The notes: generated by a model from the letters alone, not told the origin. DNA of 64,000 nucleotides from Leifsonia sp. ZF2019 (GCF_019924635.1 NZ_CP065037.1:3472001-3536000), one strand, 5' to 3'; shown: positions 31,156 to 40,006, counted from the stretch's first letter. A program made the numbers and translations.

Positions 31156-33159
31156 ATGATGCTCGGGTTCCGACGTGCACGCCGCCGACGCGGCCTTCTC
31201 CTGGCGGGCGGCCTCGTCACCGCGGGAGTCCTCCTCACCGCCACAGCGGCCTCCGCGGCCGCGGCCCCGCCGCCCGGTCACCACCACGGCGGCACGACCT
31301 ACTACGTGGGCCAGCACCCCGGGAAGGCTTCCAACGGCCGGACCGTGCACTCGGCGTTCACGTCGGTGCAGGACTGCGCCGACGTCGCCCAGCCGGGCGA
31401 CACCTGCGTGATCCAGGACGGCACCTACGACGAGACGGTGACCCCGGCGCATTCGGGCACCGCGGCAGCACCGATCACCTTCACCGCGGCGCCCGGCGCG
31501 CATCCCGTGATCAGCGGCGCCGACCCGGTCACCGGATTCACCCCGGTCGGGCCGACCGAGCTCGCGCAGGTCGTGGCCGCCGACCCGTTCGCGGCGAACA
31601 CCCCGTTCAGCCAGGCCGTCGCCGACGGCAAGGTCTACAGCGCCGGAGTCGACCTGGGCAGCGCAGCCGCCGAGGTGCAGATCTTCACCGACGGGGCGAT
31701 GGACATCGAGGCCTCGTACCCGTTCCCCGGCACCGACCTCCTGAACCCGGCCGTCGAGCGCGCCGACGCGGGCACCGCGGACGCGACGATCGTCGACTCC
31801 ACGCTGACCCGTCCCGCCGGGTACTGGGACGGCGCGCGCGTCCTCACGTCGTACTGGTACGTGACGGCCACCGGCACCGTCGCAAGCTCGGCAGTGGGGT
31901 CCGTCACACTGACGACCGCTCCCCCGTGCGTGCACAAGGTCGTGCCGACCGACACCTGGTTCCGGCTCTCCGGCAAGATCGGCGAGCTCTCGCATCCGGG
32001 ATCCTACTTCTACGACGCGACGGCGAAGCGGCTCTACCTCTACAGCGACGACGACCCGAACGGCCACCGCATCGAGGCGAAGAAGCGCGACCTGGGCTTC
32101 GACCTGACGACCGCGAGCAACGTGCACGTGAACGGGATCGGCCTGTTCGCCTCCACCATCCGCACGGGCGACAGCAGCACCGGCGTCCAGCTCGACGGCA
32201 TCGACGGGAAGTATCTGAGCCACTACTGGGACGTCACCCAGGGCGCGACGGACTGCGGCGCGAACGTAACCCGCGGCGTCGCGACCAGCGGCATCGTCCT
32301 GAAAGGCACCGGCAACAGCATCCGCGACAGCCATCTGCAGTACAGCGCGGGCAACGGCGTCTCCCTCGGCGGCTACGGCAACACCGCGGAAGGCAACACC
32401 ATCACGGACGTCGACTACGCCGGCACCTACGCCGCCGCCGTCGCCGTCCAGGGGCACAGCCAGACCGTCACCCACAACACGATGGCGCGCCTCGGCCGCA
32501 GCGGCATCAACCTGCAGTGGAACGGTGTGACCGGCACGACCGCCGGCGCCGACCGGATCGCCTACAACGACATCTCCGGGCACGCCTCGCTCAGTGTCGA
32601 CACCGCGGCGATCTACTCCTGCTGCTCGGCCCACATGGAAGGCACGCGGATCGACCACAATGTGCTGCACGATCCGACGCCCCGCCCCGGCGGAGTGTAC
32701 CCGTTCGGCATCTCGGGCATCTACGCGGACAACGGGATGAGCGACCTCCAGATCGACAACAACCTCGGCTGGGGCAACCACGAAGGCACCGTCGAGCTGA
32801 ACGGCCTGGGCACCGGATCCCACGACAACCTCGTCTACAACAACACCGGCGGGATGACGCTCTTCTATGTGAAGGAGGCCGGCCAGTCCACGGGCACGAA
32901 GATCTACAACAACATCGGCCCGATCACCGGCCTCGCAGGCGCGACCGACGGCGGCCTCGTGCTGTCGAACAATCTGATCGACGGCGACCCGCTCTACGTG
33001 GACCCGGCCGCGCACGACTACCGGCTGCAGGCGGGCTCGCCCGCGCGCAACGCGGCGATCCCCCTGCCCGGAGTGAACGACGGCTCGACGGACGCGACGC
33101 CCAGCCTCGGCGCGTTCCAATACGGGGCGGTGCCGTGGACAGCGGGGGCAGGCAGCTAG
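31156..33159 (+). CDS. Secreted right-handed beta-helix protein (putative polysaccharide lyase or hydrolase)
   Basis: A 667-residue exported protein. A Sec signal peptide (RRGLLLAGGLVTAGVLLTAT, cleavage after ASAAA) is followed by the opening of parallel beta-helix enzymes: YYVGQHPGKASNGRTV, then FTSVQDCADVAQPGDTCVIQDGTYDETVT. Repeated short coils run from about residue 370 to 600 (GIVLKGTGNSIRD, GNGVSLGGYGNTAEGN, SGINLQWNG, IDNNLGWGNHEGT). Such folds occur in pectate lyases and related enzymes; no specific PL family can be named. It is the only clearly secreted enzyme candidate of this locus, preceded by the GntR-type motif and followed by its own terminator. Confidence 0.8.
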   Translation: MMLGFRRARRRRGLLLAGGLVTAGVLLTATAASAAAAPPPGHHHGGTTYYVGQHPGKASNGRTVHSAFTSVQDCADVAQPGDTCVIQDGTYDETVTPAHSGTAAAPITFTAAPGAHPVISGADPVTGFTPVGPTELAQVVAADPFAANTPFSQAVADGKVYSAGVDLGSAAAEVQIFTDGAMDIEASYPFPGTDLLNPAVERADAGTADATIVDSTLTRPAGYWDGARVLTSYWYVTATGTVASSAVGSVTLTTAPPCVHKVVPTDTWFRLSGKIGELSHPGSYFYDATAKRLYLYSDDDPNGHRIEAKKRDLGFDLTTASNVHVNGIGLFASTIRTGDSSTGVQLDGIDGKYLSHYWDVTQGATDCGANVTRGVATSGIVLKGTGNSIRDSHLQYSAGNGVSLGGYGNTAEGNTITDVDYAGTYAAAVAVQGHSQTVTHNTMARLGRSGINLQWNGVTGTTAGADRIAYNDISGHASLSVDTAAIYSCCSAHMEGTRIDHNVLHDPTPRPGGVYPFGISGIYADNGMSDLQIDNNLGWGNHEGTVELNGLGTGSHDNLVYNNTGGMTLFYVKEAGQSTGTKIYNNIGPITGLAGATDGGLVLSNNLIDGDPLYVDPAAHDYRLQAGSPARNAAIPLPGVNDGSTDATPSLGAFQYGAVPWTAGAGS

Positions 33160-33160
33160 C

Positions 33161-33216
33161 CAGGAGCCGATCGCAGGCGGGGTCGTGCCCAGGCACGCCC
33201 CCGCCTGCGACTCCTG
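33161..33216 (+). terminator. Strong hairpin after the beta-helix gene
   Basis: Nested perfect stems: CAGGAG with CTCCTG (33161-33166, 33211-33216), TCGCAGGCGGGG with CCCCGCCTGCGA (33171-33182, 33199-33210) and CGTGCC with GGCACG (33184-33189, 33192-33197), with only short bulges and a two-base tip. It should stop transcription before the SGNH/GntR unit, which has its own operator immediately after. Confidence 0.8.
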
Positions 33217-33224
33217 CGCGCGAC

Positions 33225-33259
33225 TCCCTCCCAGCGATTATCGATTATGCTGGGAGGGA
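33225..33259 (+). promoter_or_regulatory. GntR-type operator site 2 inside an 11-bp inverted repeat
   Basis: GATTATCGATTAT at 33236-33248 is bracketed exactly by an 11-bp perfect inverted repeat (TCCCTCCCAGC at 33225-33235, GCTGGGAGGGA at 33249-33259). It lies 35 bases before the ATG of the SGNH esterase gene. The 13-mer is identical to that at 42278-42290 on the other strand. The bracketing repeat is unique to this copy and could form a hairpin in the transcript. Confidence 0.72.
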
Positions 33260-33294
33260 TGTCGCACGCCGTGCGATGCGATCGAAGGGGAAAC

Positions 33295-33909
33295 ATGACG
33301 CAGCGTCTGGTCTTCGCGGGCGACTCCATCACCGACGCGGGGCGGGACCGCACCGACGACGACTCGTTCGGCGACGGCTACGTGTCGCTGATCGCCGACG
33401 AGCTTCCGGCACAGGGGGCCGATGTCGTCGTCGTGAACCGGGGGGTCTCGGGGGATCGCGCGGTCGACCTGGAGCGACGGTGGGAGGCGGACGTGCGGGC
33501 CCAGCGGCCGGACGTGCTGACCGTCTACGTCGGCGTCAACGACATGTGGCGCCGGTTCGACAGCGACGACCCCACCAGCGCGCAGGAGTTCGAGGCGACC
33601 TACCGGAGGCTGCTCGCCGGAACGGATGCCGACCGCATCCTCCTGATCGAGCCGTACTTCCTGCCCGTCCGCGCCGAGCAGGCGGAGTGGCCGGCCGACC
33701 TCGACGAGAAGCGCGCCGTGATCGCCCGCCTCGCGCAGGAGACCGGGGCGGTGCTGGTGCCGCTGCAGGAGACCTTCTCGCGGGCGGCCGCGGAGCACGG
33801 CGTCGCCGCCATCGCGCCCGACGGCGTCCACCCGACCCCGGCGGGCTCCCGGCTGATCGCCGACGCGTGGCTCGCGGCCTATGCCGACCGGGAAGCGGGC
33901 GCGCGATGA
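33295..33909 (+). CDS. SGNH/GDSL carbohydrate esterase
   Basis: A 204-residue SGNH hydrolase with all catalytic blocks: VFAGDSITDAGRDR (nucleophile Ser), NRGVSGDRAVDL (block II Gly), YVGVNDMWRRF (Asn) and DGVHPTPAGSRLIAD (Asp-His). This is the pattern of cytosolic sugar-acetyl esterases found with pectin and xylan genes. The ATG at 33295 has AAGGGGA upstream; the frame before it lies in the operator. It overlaps the GntR gene by ATGA. It probably removes acetyl groups from imported oligosaccharides. Confidence 0.88.
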   Translation: MTQRLVFAGDSITDAGRDRTDDDSFGDGYVSLIADELPAQGADVVVVNRGVSGDRAVDLERRWEADVRAQRPDVLTVYVGVNDMWRRFDSDDPTSAQEFEATYRRLLAGTDADRILLIEPYFLPVRAEQAEWPADLDEKRAVIARLAQETGAVLVPLQETFSRAAAEHGVAAIAPDGVHPTPAGSRLIADAWLAAYADREAGAR

Positions 33910-34583
33910 CCGACCCGTTCACCTCCCTCGCCGGGCTCAAGCGCGGGCTGCTCTCCGACCAGATCTACGAGCTGATGAAGACGATGATCAAGGACGGCAC
34001 GCTCGCCCCCGGCGAGCAACTCGTCGAGTCGCAGCTCGCCAAGCGCATGCAGGTGAGCCAGGCGCCGGTGCGCGACGCACTCAAACAGCTCGCGCACGAG
34101 GGTCTGGTCTCGCATGTGCGCCACCTCGGCAACTTCGTGGCCAGCTACTCCGAGGAGGAGTTCCTGCAGGCGCGCGCCGCGCGGGCGGAGCTGGAGGCGA
34201 TCGCGGGGCGGCTCGCCTGCGGCACACTCTCCGCCGCCGCCCGGGCGCATCTGGACCAGCTGATCGCGCAGATGCACTCGGCCGCCGACGCCGGCGACCT
34301 GGACGCGTTCCGCGAACTCGACTTCGCCTTCCACCGCACCGTGGTCGAGGCGAGCGGCAACAGCTACCTGCCGAAGATGTGGGACATCATCGAGCCTGGC
34401 CTGCGCTCGATGCACGTGCTCGGCGACCCGAGCTTCGAGGGCGACTGGCACGAGGTCGCCGAGTGGCACCGCAGCCTGCTCGACCAGCTCGACGGGGAGG
34501 ACCCCGCCGCCGCCTCCGCCCTGTTCCGCGCGCACGCCGCCGGCACCCTGCTGGAGGAGCCGGGACCGGATCAGAGCCGATAG
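33906..34583 (+). CDS. GntR-family (FadR/FCD) regulator of the polysaccharide locus
   Basis: A 225-residue regulator. The winged helix-turn-helix spans LLSDQIYELMKTMIKDGTLAPGEQ and LAKRMQVSQAPVRDALKQLAHEGLV; the FCD effector domain follows with the metal-binding His pattern in FRELDFAFHRTVVEASGN and HEVAEWHRSLLDQL. The ATG overlaps the SGNH stop codon. The GATTATCGATTA motif found before this transcription unit, before the beta-helix gene and before the importer operon is best explained as its operator. A uronic or aldonic acid is the likely effector. The 3' end overlaps the convergent amidohydrolase gene by 13 bases. Confidence 0.93.
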   Translation: MTDPFTSLAGLKRGLLSDQIYELMKTMIKDGTLAPGEQLVESQLAKRMQVSQAPVRDALKQLAHEGLVSHVRHLGNFVASYSEEEFLQARAARAELEAIAGRLACGTLSAAARAHLDQLIAQMHSAADAGDLDAFRELDFAFHRTVVEASGNSYLPKMWDIIEPGLRSMHVLGDPSFEGDWHEVAEWHRSLLDQLDGEDPAAASALFRAHAAGTLLEEPGPDQSR

Positions 34584-35407
34584 AGGGCACGAGCGGTGCC
34601 GCCCCAGAAGGCGGAGGCACCGCCGGACCCGAGCGCGGGCAGCGCAGCGGCCGTGCGGGCGACGACCTCGGCGTAGGGCGCGACGCGGGCCGACATCGGC
34701 CAGTCGCTGCCGAAGAGGAGCCGGTGCGCGCCGAAAGCGTCCACCGCAACGGCGAGCGCGCGCCGCAGTCGACCATCGTCCGGGTCGCGCTCCCCGATCA
34801 GACCGGAGGCCTTGGCGGCGACGGAGGGATGCGCGGCGACCGCCCGCAGGCCCCCTTCCCAGCCGGACCCGGGTTCAGCGGCGCCCAGCCCCAGATGGCA
34901 CACGACGATGCGGGTCGCGGGATGTCGGGCGGCCACGGCCGCGACGGCAGGCAGCTGCTCGGTCCGCACGAGGAACTCCACCACACCGGCTGCCGCCGCG
35001 ACCCGCTCGCACAGGGCGTCGAGACCCGGAACGTCCGCCAGGTCGGCCCGGCGGTCGGGCACCGCGACCCGCACTCCGCGCACGCGCGCGCCGACGGCGC
35101 TCTGCGCGGCGCCCGACGGATCGCCCGGCTCGTACTGAAGCACCACCCCGGCGAGCAGCGGGTCGCTCAGGCCGGCCAGCCAGCGCGCCTCCTCCCGCGT
35201 GTCGGCGGCCTGCACAGCGACGACCGCGCTCACGGGCCCGGCCGGCGTCGTCGCCGCCCGCGACGCCTCCGCCAGATCGCGGACGTTCGCGGCCCGCGGC
35301 AGGCCGAGGCCGGGCCGGAACCACGACAGCTCCACCCTGTCCAGATCCCACAGATGCACGTGGGCGTCGACAGCGCCGCTGTCCGGGCTCGCGCCGTCGC
35401 CTGTCAC
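34571..35407 (-). CDS. Amidohydrolase-2 family lactonase (L-fuconolactonase-like)
   Basis: A 278-residue TIM-barrel metal-dependent hydrolase. The opening AVDAHVHLWDLDRVELSWFRPG and the terminal FGSDWPMS are the signature of the group that contains L-fuconolactonase and L-rhamnono-lactonase, enzymes that open sugar lactones. A GTG start overlaps the stop of the aldo/keto reductase gene (GTGA), and a sugar dehydrogenase producing a lactone would supply its substrate. It is the last gene of the seven-gene minus operon. The exact lactone is not known. Confidence 0.83.
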   Translation of the reverse strand: MTGDGASPDSGAVDAHVHLWDLDRVELSWFRPGLGLPRAANVRDLAEASRAATTPAGPVSAVVAVQAADTREEARWLAGLSDPLLAGVVLQYEPGDPSGAAQSAVGARVRGVRVAVPDRRADLADVPGLDALCERVAAAAGVVEFLVRTEQLPAVAAVAARHPATRIVVCHLGLGAAEPGSGWEGGLRAVAAHPSVAAKASGLIGERDPDDGRLRRALAVAVDAFGAHRLLFGSDWPMSARVAPYAEVVARTAAALPALGSGGASAFWGGTARALYRL

Positions 35408-36345
35408 ACCGCCTCCAGCTCGGGCCAGAGCTCCGGCGGGATGGGCGCGGTCGCGGCGGCGACGAACGCCGCCACCTCCGCGGGCGTGCGCGCGCCCACC
35501 ACGACGGCGTCCACGCCCCGGCGGTCGAGCGGATAGCGCGCCGCCGCATGGGGCAGCTGCACGCCCCGCGCAGTGCAGCGGTCACGGAGGGCGAGTGCCC
35601 GGCGCCGCAGCTCCGGGCCCGCCTCGCGGTAGTCGAAGTACGGGCTGCCCACCGGGTCGGCGAGGATCCCCGAGTTGTAGACGCCGGCCGCGATGACGCC
35701 GACACCGCGGTCCGCCGCGGCGGGCAGCAGGTCCGACTCCGCGGTGCGGTCGAGCAGGGTCACCCGTCCCGCGATCATGACGATGTCGATGTCGGCCTCG
35801 CGCACGAAGCGGGTCAGCGGATCCGGCCACACCATCCCGACGCCGATCGCGCGCACGACCCCTTCCTCCCGCAGCCGGAGCAGTGCGGGGATCGCCTCCC
35901 GCAGCGCCTCGTCGACGTCCACGGGGTCGTGCAGGTAGAGCACGTCGATCCTGTCGGTGCCGAGCCGGTGGAGGCTGCCCTCCACACTGCGGAGCACGCC
36001 GTCCGCGCTCAGGTCGCCCACGGTGTCGGCGCCCGAGCCGCCCACCGGAACGGGATCACCGTGCGCGTCGACGATGCGGCGCCCGACCTTCGTGGCGATC
36101 GAGACGGTGTCGCGGTCGACGCCGCGGAGCGCCGCACCCAGGCGTCGCTCGCTCGCGCCCGCGCCGTAGTGCGGCGCCGTGTCGAAGAACCGGATGCCGT
36201 CGGCGAGCGCCGCGTGCACGGTCGCCTCGGCGTCGGCATCCGCCACCGCCCGGAACAGGTTGCCGATCGGCGCGCAGCCGAGGCCGAAGGTCTCCGACGC
36301 GCCGGGTGTCGCCGTCAGAGGGCGAACGCCTGCGCGGAACGCCAC
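35404..36345 (-). CDS. Aldo/keto reductase (L-fucose or D-threo-aldose dehydrogenase-like)
   Basis: A 313-residue aldo/keto reductase. FGLGCAPIGNLFR and GIRFFDTAPHYGAGASERRLG include the catalytic Asp and Tyr; IATKVGRR holds the Lys, and IDVLYLHDPVD the His. The strand-turn pattern and the C-terminal VVVGARTPAEV are those of aldose 1-dehydrogenases acting on L-fucose, L-galactose or D-arabinose. It uses a GTG start that lies 31 bases inside the RraA gene. With the lactonase gene it makes a sugar-to-aldonate pair. Confidence 0.85.
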   Translation of the reverse strand: MAFRAGVRPLTATPGASETFGLGCAPIGNLFRAVADADAEATVHAALADGIRFFDTAPHYGAGASERRLGAALRGVDRDTVSIATKVGRRIVDAHGDPVPVGGSGADTVGDLSADGVLRSVEGSLHRLGTDRIDVLYLHDPVDVDEALREAIPALLRLREEGVVRAIGVGMVWPDPLTRFVREADIDIVMIAGRVTLLDRTAESDLLPAAADRGVGVIAAGVYNSGILADPVGSPYFDYREAGPELRRRALALRDRCTARGVQLPHAAARYPLDRRGVDAVVVGARTPAEVAAFVAAATAPIPPELWPELEAV

Positions 36346-37106
36346 TCCTCATACTCCTCTCGGGTGTCGGGGGTGAGCGGGTAGTAGTCGCTGAGCCGGG
36401 CCCCGTCGTCGAGACGGCTGCGGCTGAACGTCTCCCACTCCTCGTGGTCGCGCGCCGCCTCGATCACCTGGCCGGACATCGCCTGCGGCACGATCACCGG
36501 CCCGTCGTCGTCGGCCAGCACCACATCGCCCGGCATGCAGAGAGCGCCCCCGACGGCGACCGGCACGTCGTACGCCCAGGGGAACAGCTCCGTCTGCGAC
36601 GCATAGTGCGGGGTGGTGCCCGTCGACCAGACCGGGAGCCCGAGTGCGCGGATGCGCGCGGCGTCGCGGATCCGGCCGTCCACCACGATCCCGGCGCCGC
36701 CCTTGCGGAGGAAGTAGCGGGCGAGGATATCGCCGATGCACCCGGAGAACCGGCTCCCGTACGCCTGGATCACCAGCACATCCCCGGGCTGCACCTGTTC
36801 GAGCACGTGCCAGAGCGCGGTGTGCCGCTCCACGTACTCCTGGCCCAGGCCGGAGGCGAGGTCCTCACGCTGGGGCATGAACTGCAGGGTGATCGCCGAG
36901 CCGACGACGCGCTGGCCGGGGCTCAGCGGCACCGGGCCGTCCACGTACGAGCGCGAGATACCCATCCCGTGCAGCTTGGCGCAGGCGGTGGCGGAGGTGA
37001 TGGTGTCGAACCCCGCGAGGGTGCTCGCATCGGGGCGCCGGTACGCGCCGCCGCGCACGGGCAGGGTGAAGTCGGGATGCGGGAGCGCGCCCGGGGTCTC
37101 TGTCAT
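36315..37106 (-). CDS. RraA-family protein (putative 2-keto acid aldolase)
   Basis: A 263-residue protein of the RraA/HMG-aldolase fold, which includes class II pyruvate aldolases for 4-hydroxy-2-keto acids. SATACAKLHGMGI, QPGDVLVIQAYGSRFSGCIGDILARYFLRKGGAGIVVDGRIRDAARI and VVLADDDGPVIVP are recognisable, with an Arg-Asp pair at the expected metal site. It begins in an ATGA overlap with the unknown 641-residue gene. In this operon it may cleave the 2-keto-3-deoxy acid produced downstream of the lactonase, although a dehydratase gene is missing. Confidence 0.85.
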   Translation of the reverse strand: MTETPGALPHPDFTLPVRGGAYRRPDASTLAGFDTITSATACAKLHGMGISRSYVDGPVPLSPGQRVVGSAITLQFMPQREDLASGLGQEYVERHTALWHVLEQVQPGDVLVIQAYGSRFSGCIGDILARYFLRKGGAGIVVDGRIRDAARIRALGLPVWSTGTTPHYASQTELFPWAYDVPVAVGGALCMPGDVVLADDDGPVIVPQAMSGQVIEAARDHEEWETFSRSRLDDGARLSDYYPLTPDTREEYEEWRSAQAFAL

Positions 37107-39028
37107 GGTCGTTCCTTCGTGTTCTCGGCTCGGTCGGTGATCGCGGTGCGGGCGGCAGGCGCGGTGTGGAGCGTCAGCTCGGCACGGTGCGCGGGAGGCA
37201 GGAGGACCGTCACACGGTCGCTGTCCGCTTCGAGGCGTACGGGACGTGCGGTGCCGCGACGGGCGGCGTAGGCAGTGCTCGGTCCCGGGAAGTCGAGGCC
37301 GTCTTCGACGACGGCGTCGACCGCGACCAGCCGCGGCGAGGCCGGATGCGCCGGACGGACGACCACCCGGCGCGGCTGCGTCGGCGAGACGTTGACGAGC
37401 TCGAGGTCGACGCGGTCGCGCTCGACCGCCGTGACCAGCGCCGCGACGTCGGGCGGGAGGCCCGGTCGATCCCGGTCCGCGTCCGCGTAGGCGACCGCGG
37501 TGAACGGGAGGCCGCCGTTGTAGAGCACCTGCGGCGCCCCGCCCGCGAGCTGCGTCAGCACCTCGGTGACGACCGGGTTCACACGCTGCCAGAAATGCAG
37601 ATGGACGGTCGCGGGATCGCTGTCGTCGGCGAGGATGAGCGCGACACGGCGGGCCACCTGGCCCAGCGCCATCGACAGTGCGCGCTCCGGGTAGTCGGGC
37701 AGGCGGCCGGCGAGGAAGTCGAGCCACGGCGCCTCGTGCCCCGCCTCGGCCTTGTCGCGGAACGCCATGACCGGGTCGGGCGTCACGGGCAGCCCCTCCC
37801 TGACCCGGTCGAGCCGGGCACGGTCGGCGGGGTCGTGCGTCCACCACCAGAGCCAGGTCGGCAGCTCGAGCGGCATCGGCGCGTAATCGAACCAGCCGTC
37901 GCGGCCGTAGCGGTGCGGGACGAGCAGTGCCGGCGCGTCGGCGGCGTCGCCGAGCCGGGCGAGCCAGCTGCCGCGCAGGCTGTAGGGAGTCTCGGCGACG
38001 GAGGCGACCACGGCCTGCTCCAGCACGGTGTCGAGCACACGGCGGGCGGTGTCCAGGTGCCGGTCGTCGCCCGTCACGAGGGCGGCGCTCAGGCCGCCCA
38101 CGACGGTAGCCATGCCGACCGACGGGAGGCCGTGCGGCCAAGTCCAGCCGTAGTGCCCCCCGAACCAGCGGCCGTCGTGCAGGCCGCCGACCGTTCCGTC
38201 GGGCGCGACGCTGTCGGGGACCAGACCGCCGTTCGCCCGCGCCCGCTCGCTCCAGCCGTCGACGTAGCGCACGATCCACGCGGCCGCGGCGGGGTCGCGG
38301 TCCCGCAGCCAGCGGTTGGCGACGAGGCCGGTCGCGGCGAGGTTCACGACGACGTCGCCGGCGGCGGCACGCTGCATGGCCTCCCCCATCGCGCGCGCTG
38401 CTTTCGGCTCGGCGAGGTCGCTCCAGCGGGCGACGCCCGGCACGTATTCGAGCGGCAGCCCGTACCGCTCCATCTCGGAGAGGGAGGCTGAATACGGCTC
38501 GACCGTGTCGTTGAGGCCGGGCCGCGGCCCGAGGGCGCCGTTGTGCGGTGCGCGGATGATGTTCCGCTCGGCGTCATAGTTGCCGTGAGCCGGGTCCGTG
38601 TACAGCTCGGCGAATCGGCGGGCGCGCGCGGCGAAGGCCTCGTCGCCGGGGTCGGCGGCGCACAGTCCGTAGAAGAAGAGGAGCGACTCCCCCTGGTGGA
38701 ACCAGTCGTAGCCGTTCTCGTACTCGCCGGTCAGCATCCCCGCCGCGGTCAGCTGCGCGGTGACGCCCTCCCACTGGCGCTTCGCCGCGGCGAGCACCTC
38801 GTCGCTGCCGCCGAGGAGGTAGAACGCGGGCCAGTTGAAGAACGGCTCGTAGACGTCGTCCACCCCGTCACGGTCGGTGAACTCGGCGGGGAAGAGGATG
38901 CCGCCGTCCGGTCCGGTGTAGCGGCTCTCGAACAGCCGCCACGCCTCCTCGATGTCGTGGAAGAGCCGGCGCTGGAGCACCGCCCAGGCGGGGATCGCGT
39001 CCAGCGGGATCCCGGTGATGGTCAGCAA
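37103..39028 (-). CDS. Uncharacterised 641-residue protein of the polysaccharide operon
   Basis: I do not recognise a named family. The protein is 641 residues, without signal peptide, starting at TTG (39028) three bases after the permease stop, with AAAGG and AGG upstream. The first 450 residues are rich in paired aromatic helices typical of (alpha/alpha)-barrel glycan enzymes: DDVYEPFFNWPAFYLLGG, YENGYDWFHQGESLLFFYGL, LHDGRWFGGHYGWTWPHGLPS and PTWLWWWTHDP. The last 150 residues are beta-sandwich-like (DLELVNVSPTQPRRVVVRPA). Lying between an importer and sugar-acid catabolism genes, a role as intracellular lyase or glycosidase is likely but not shown. Confidence 0.7.
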   Translation of the reverse strand: MLTITGIPLDAIPAWAVLQRRLFHDIEEAWRLFESRYTGPDGGILFPAEFTDRDGVDDVYEPFFNWPAFYLLGGSDEVLAAAKRQWEGVTAQLTAAGMLTGEYENGYDWFHQGESLLFFYGLCAADPGDEAFAARARRFAELYTDPAHGNYDAERNIIRAPHNGALGPRPGLNDTVEPYSASLSEMERYGLPLEYVPGVARWSDLAEPKAARAMGEAMQRAAAGDVVVNLAATGLVANRWLRDRDPAAAAWIVRYVDGWSERARANGGLVPDSVAPDGTVGGLHDGRWFGGHYGWTWPHGLPSVGMATVVGGLSAALVTGDDRHLDTARRVLDTVLEQAVVASVAETPYSLRGSWLARLGDAADAPALLVPHRYGRDGWFDYAPMPLELPTWLWWWTHDPADRARLDRVREGLPVTPDPVMAFRDKAEAGHEAPWLDFLAGRLPDYPERALSMALGQVARRVALILADDSDPATVHLHFWQRVNPVVTEVLTQLAGGAPQVLYNGGLPFTAVAYADADRDRPGLPPDVAALVTAVERDRVDLELVNVSPTQPRRVVVRPAHPASPRLVAVDAVVEDGLDFPGPSTAYAARRGTARPVRLEADSDRVTVLLPPAHRAELTLHTAPAARTAITDRAENTKERP

Positions 39029-39031
39029 ACC

Positions 39032-40006
39032 TCAGCCTTTCGTCGCTCCGGCGACCAGGCCGCCGATGATGTGCCGCTGCATGATGATGAAGAACACGAC
39101 GATCGGGGCGATCGCCAGCAGCAGGGTCGGGAAGACCACCGTGTAGTCGGTCGAGAACTCCCCCACCGCCGCGTACACGCCTGTCGTCACCGTGTAGATC
39201 CCGGAGCTCGGGCCCAGGATGATCTGCGGGCTCACGAAGTCGTTCCAGACGCCGATGGAGTTGAGCACCACGACGGTCGCGACGACCGGCCGCATGATCG
39301 GGAAGACGCACGACCAGAAGATGCGGATGCGCCCCGCGCCGTCGAGCGCCGCCGCCTCGTCGATGTCGCGCGGGACGGTGCGCAGGTAGGCGCTGAACAG
39401 GAAGATCGTCACCGGCAGCGTCGCGGCCGTCTCGAACAGGATGAACCCGGGGATGGTGTTGATCAGCCCCAGCACCCGGAGCACGAAGACCACCGGGATC
39501 AGCGTCACCTGGCCCGGGATGAAGAGCCCGGAGACGAACAGGAGCAGGAGTGCCGTGTGCCACTTCTTCCGGCCGCGCGCGATCACGTAGGCGACCGGTG
39601 CCGACAGCAGGATGCAGAACAGGTTCACCAGCGCGACGAACAGCAGGGTGATGCCGTACGCCGCGATCACGTTGAACTTGGTGCTGGTGATCGCGTTCCA
39701 CAGGAACTCGAGGGTGAACGACGTGGGCGAGATCTCCAGCGGGTGCTGGATGATCTCCTGCTGCGGTTTGAACGCGCTGATCACCAGCACGTAGAGCGGC
39801 ACGAGCATCACCAGCGCGGTCGCGCCGAGGGCGATCCAGCGCACGACGGCGGCGACGGGCGAACGGTGCGCGCTCGCGGGACCGCGGCCCCGTCGCCGCT
39901 GCGGCGCCGTCGTTCGCGGCGTGCGGCGGCCCGAGCGGGCGTCCTCCGGTTCGGCGAGCAGCAGCTCCGCGCCGACGTTGGGCGTGTCCTGCAGGGGTGT
40001 CGTCAT
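39032..40006 (-). CDS. Carbohydrate ABC transporter permease (MalG type)
   Basis: A 324-residue permease with a long basic N-terminal tail of about 55 residues and six membrane helices. The EAA loop is EAAALDGAGRIRIFWSCVFP, and the C-terminus GGLVAGATKG fits the subunit. The ATG overlaps the stop of the partner permease (TGATG), and the unknown 641-residue gene begins directly after its stop. It belongs to the GntR-controlled operon and should import oligosaccharides released by the secreted beta-helix enzyme. Confidence 0.94.
   Translation of the reverse strand: MTTPLQDTPNVGAELLLAEPEDARSGRRTPRTTAPQRRRGRGPASAHRSPVAAVVRWIALGATALVMLVPLYVLVISAFKPQQEIIQHPLEISPTSFTLEFLWNAITSTKFNVIAAYGITLLFVALVNLFCILLSAPVAYVIARGRKKWHTALLLLFVSGLFIPGQVTLIPVVFVLRVLGLINTIPGFILFETAATLPVTIFLFSAYLRTVPRDIDEAAALDGAGRIRIFWSCVFPIMRPVVATVVVLNSIGVWNDFVSPQIILGPSSGIYTVTTGVYAAVGEFSTDYTVVFPTLLLAIAPIVVFFIIMQRHIIGGLVAGATKG

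Noticed and set aside
31141..33120. 659-codon minus-strand open frame opposite the beta-helix gene
   Set aside because: Mirror of the plus-strand gene, which has a signal peptide, beta-helix motifs and a start after an operator; the minus reading has no recognisable domain.
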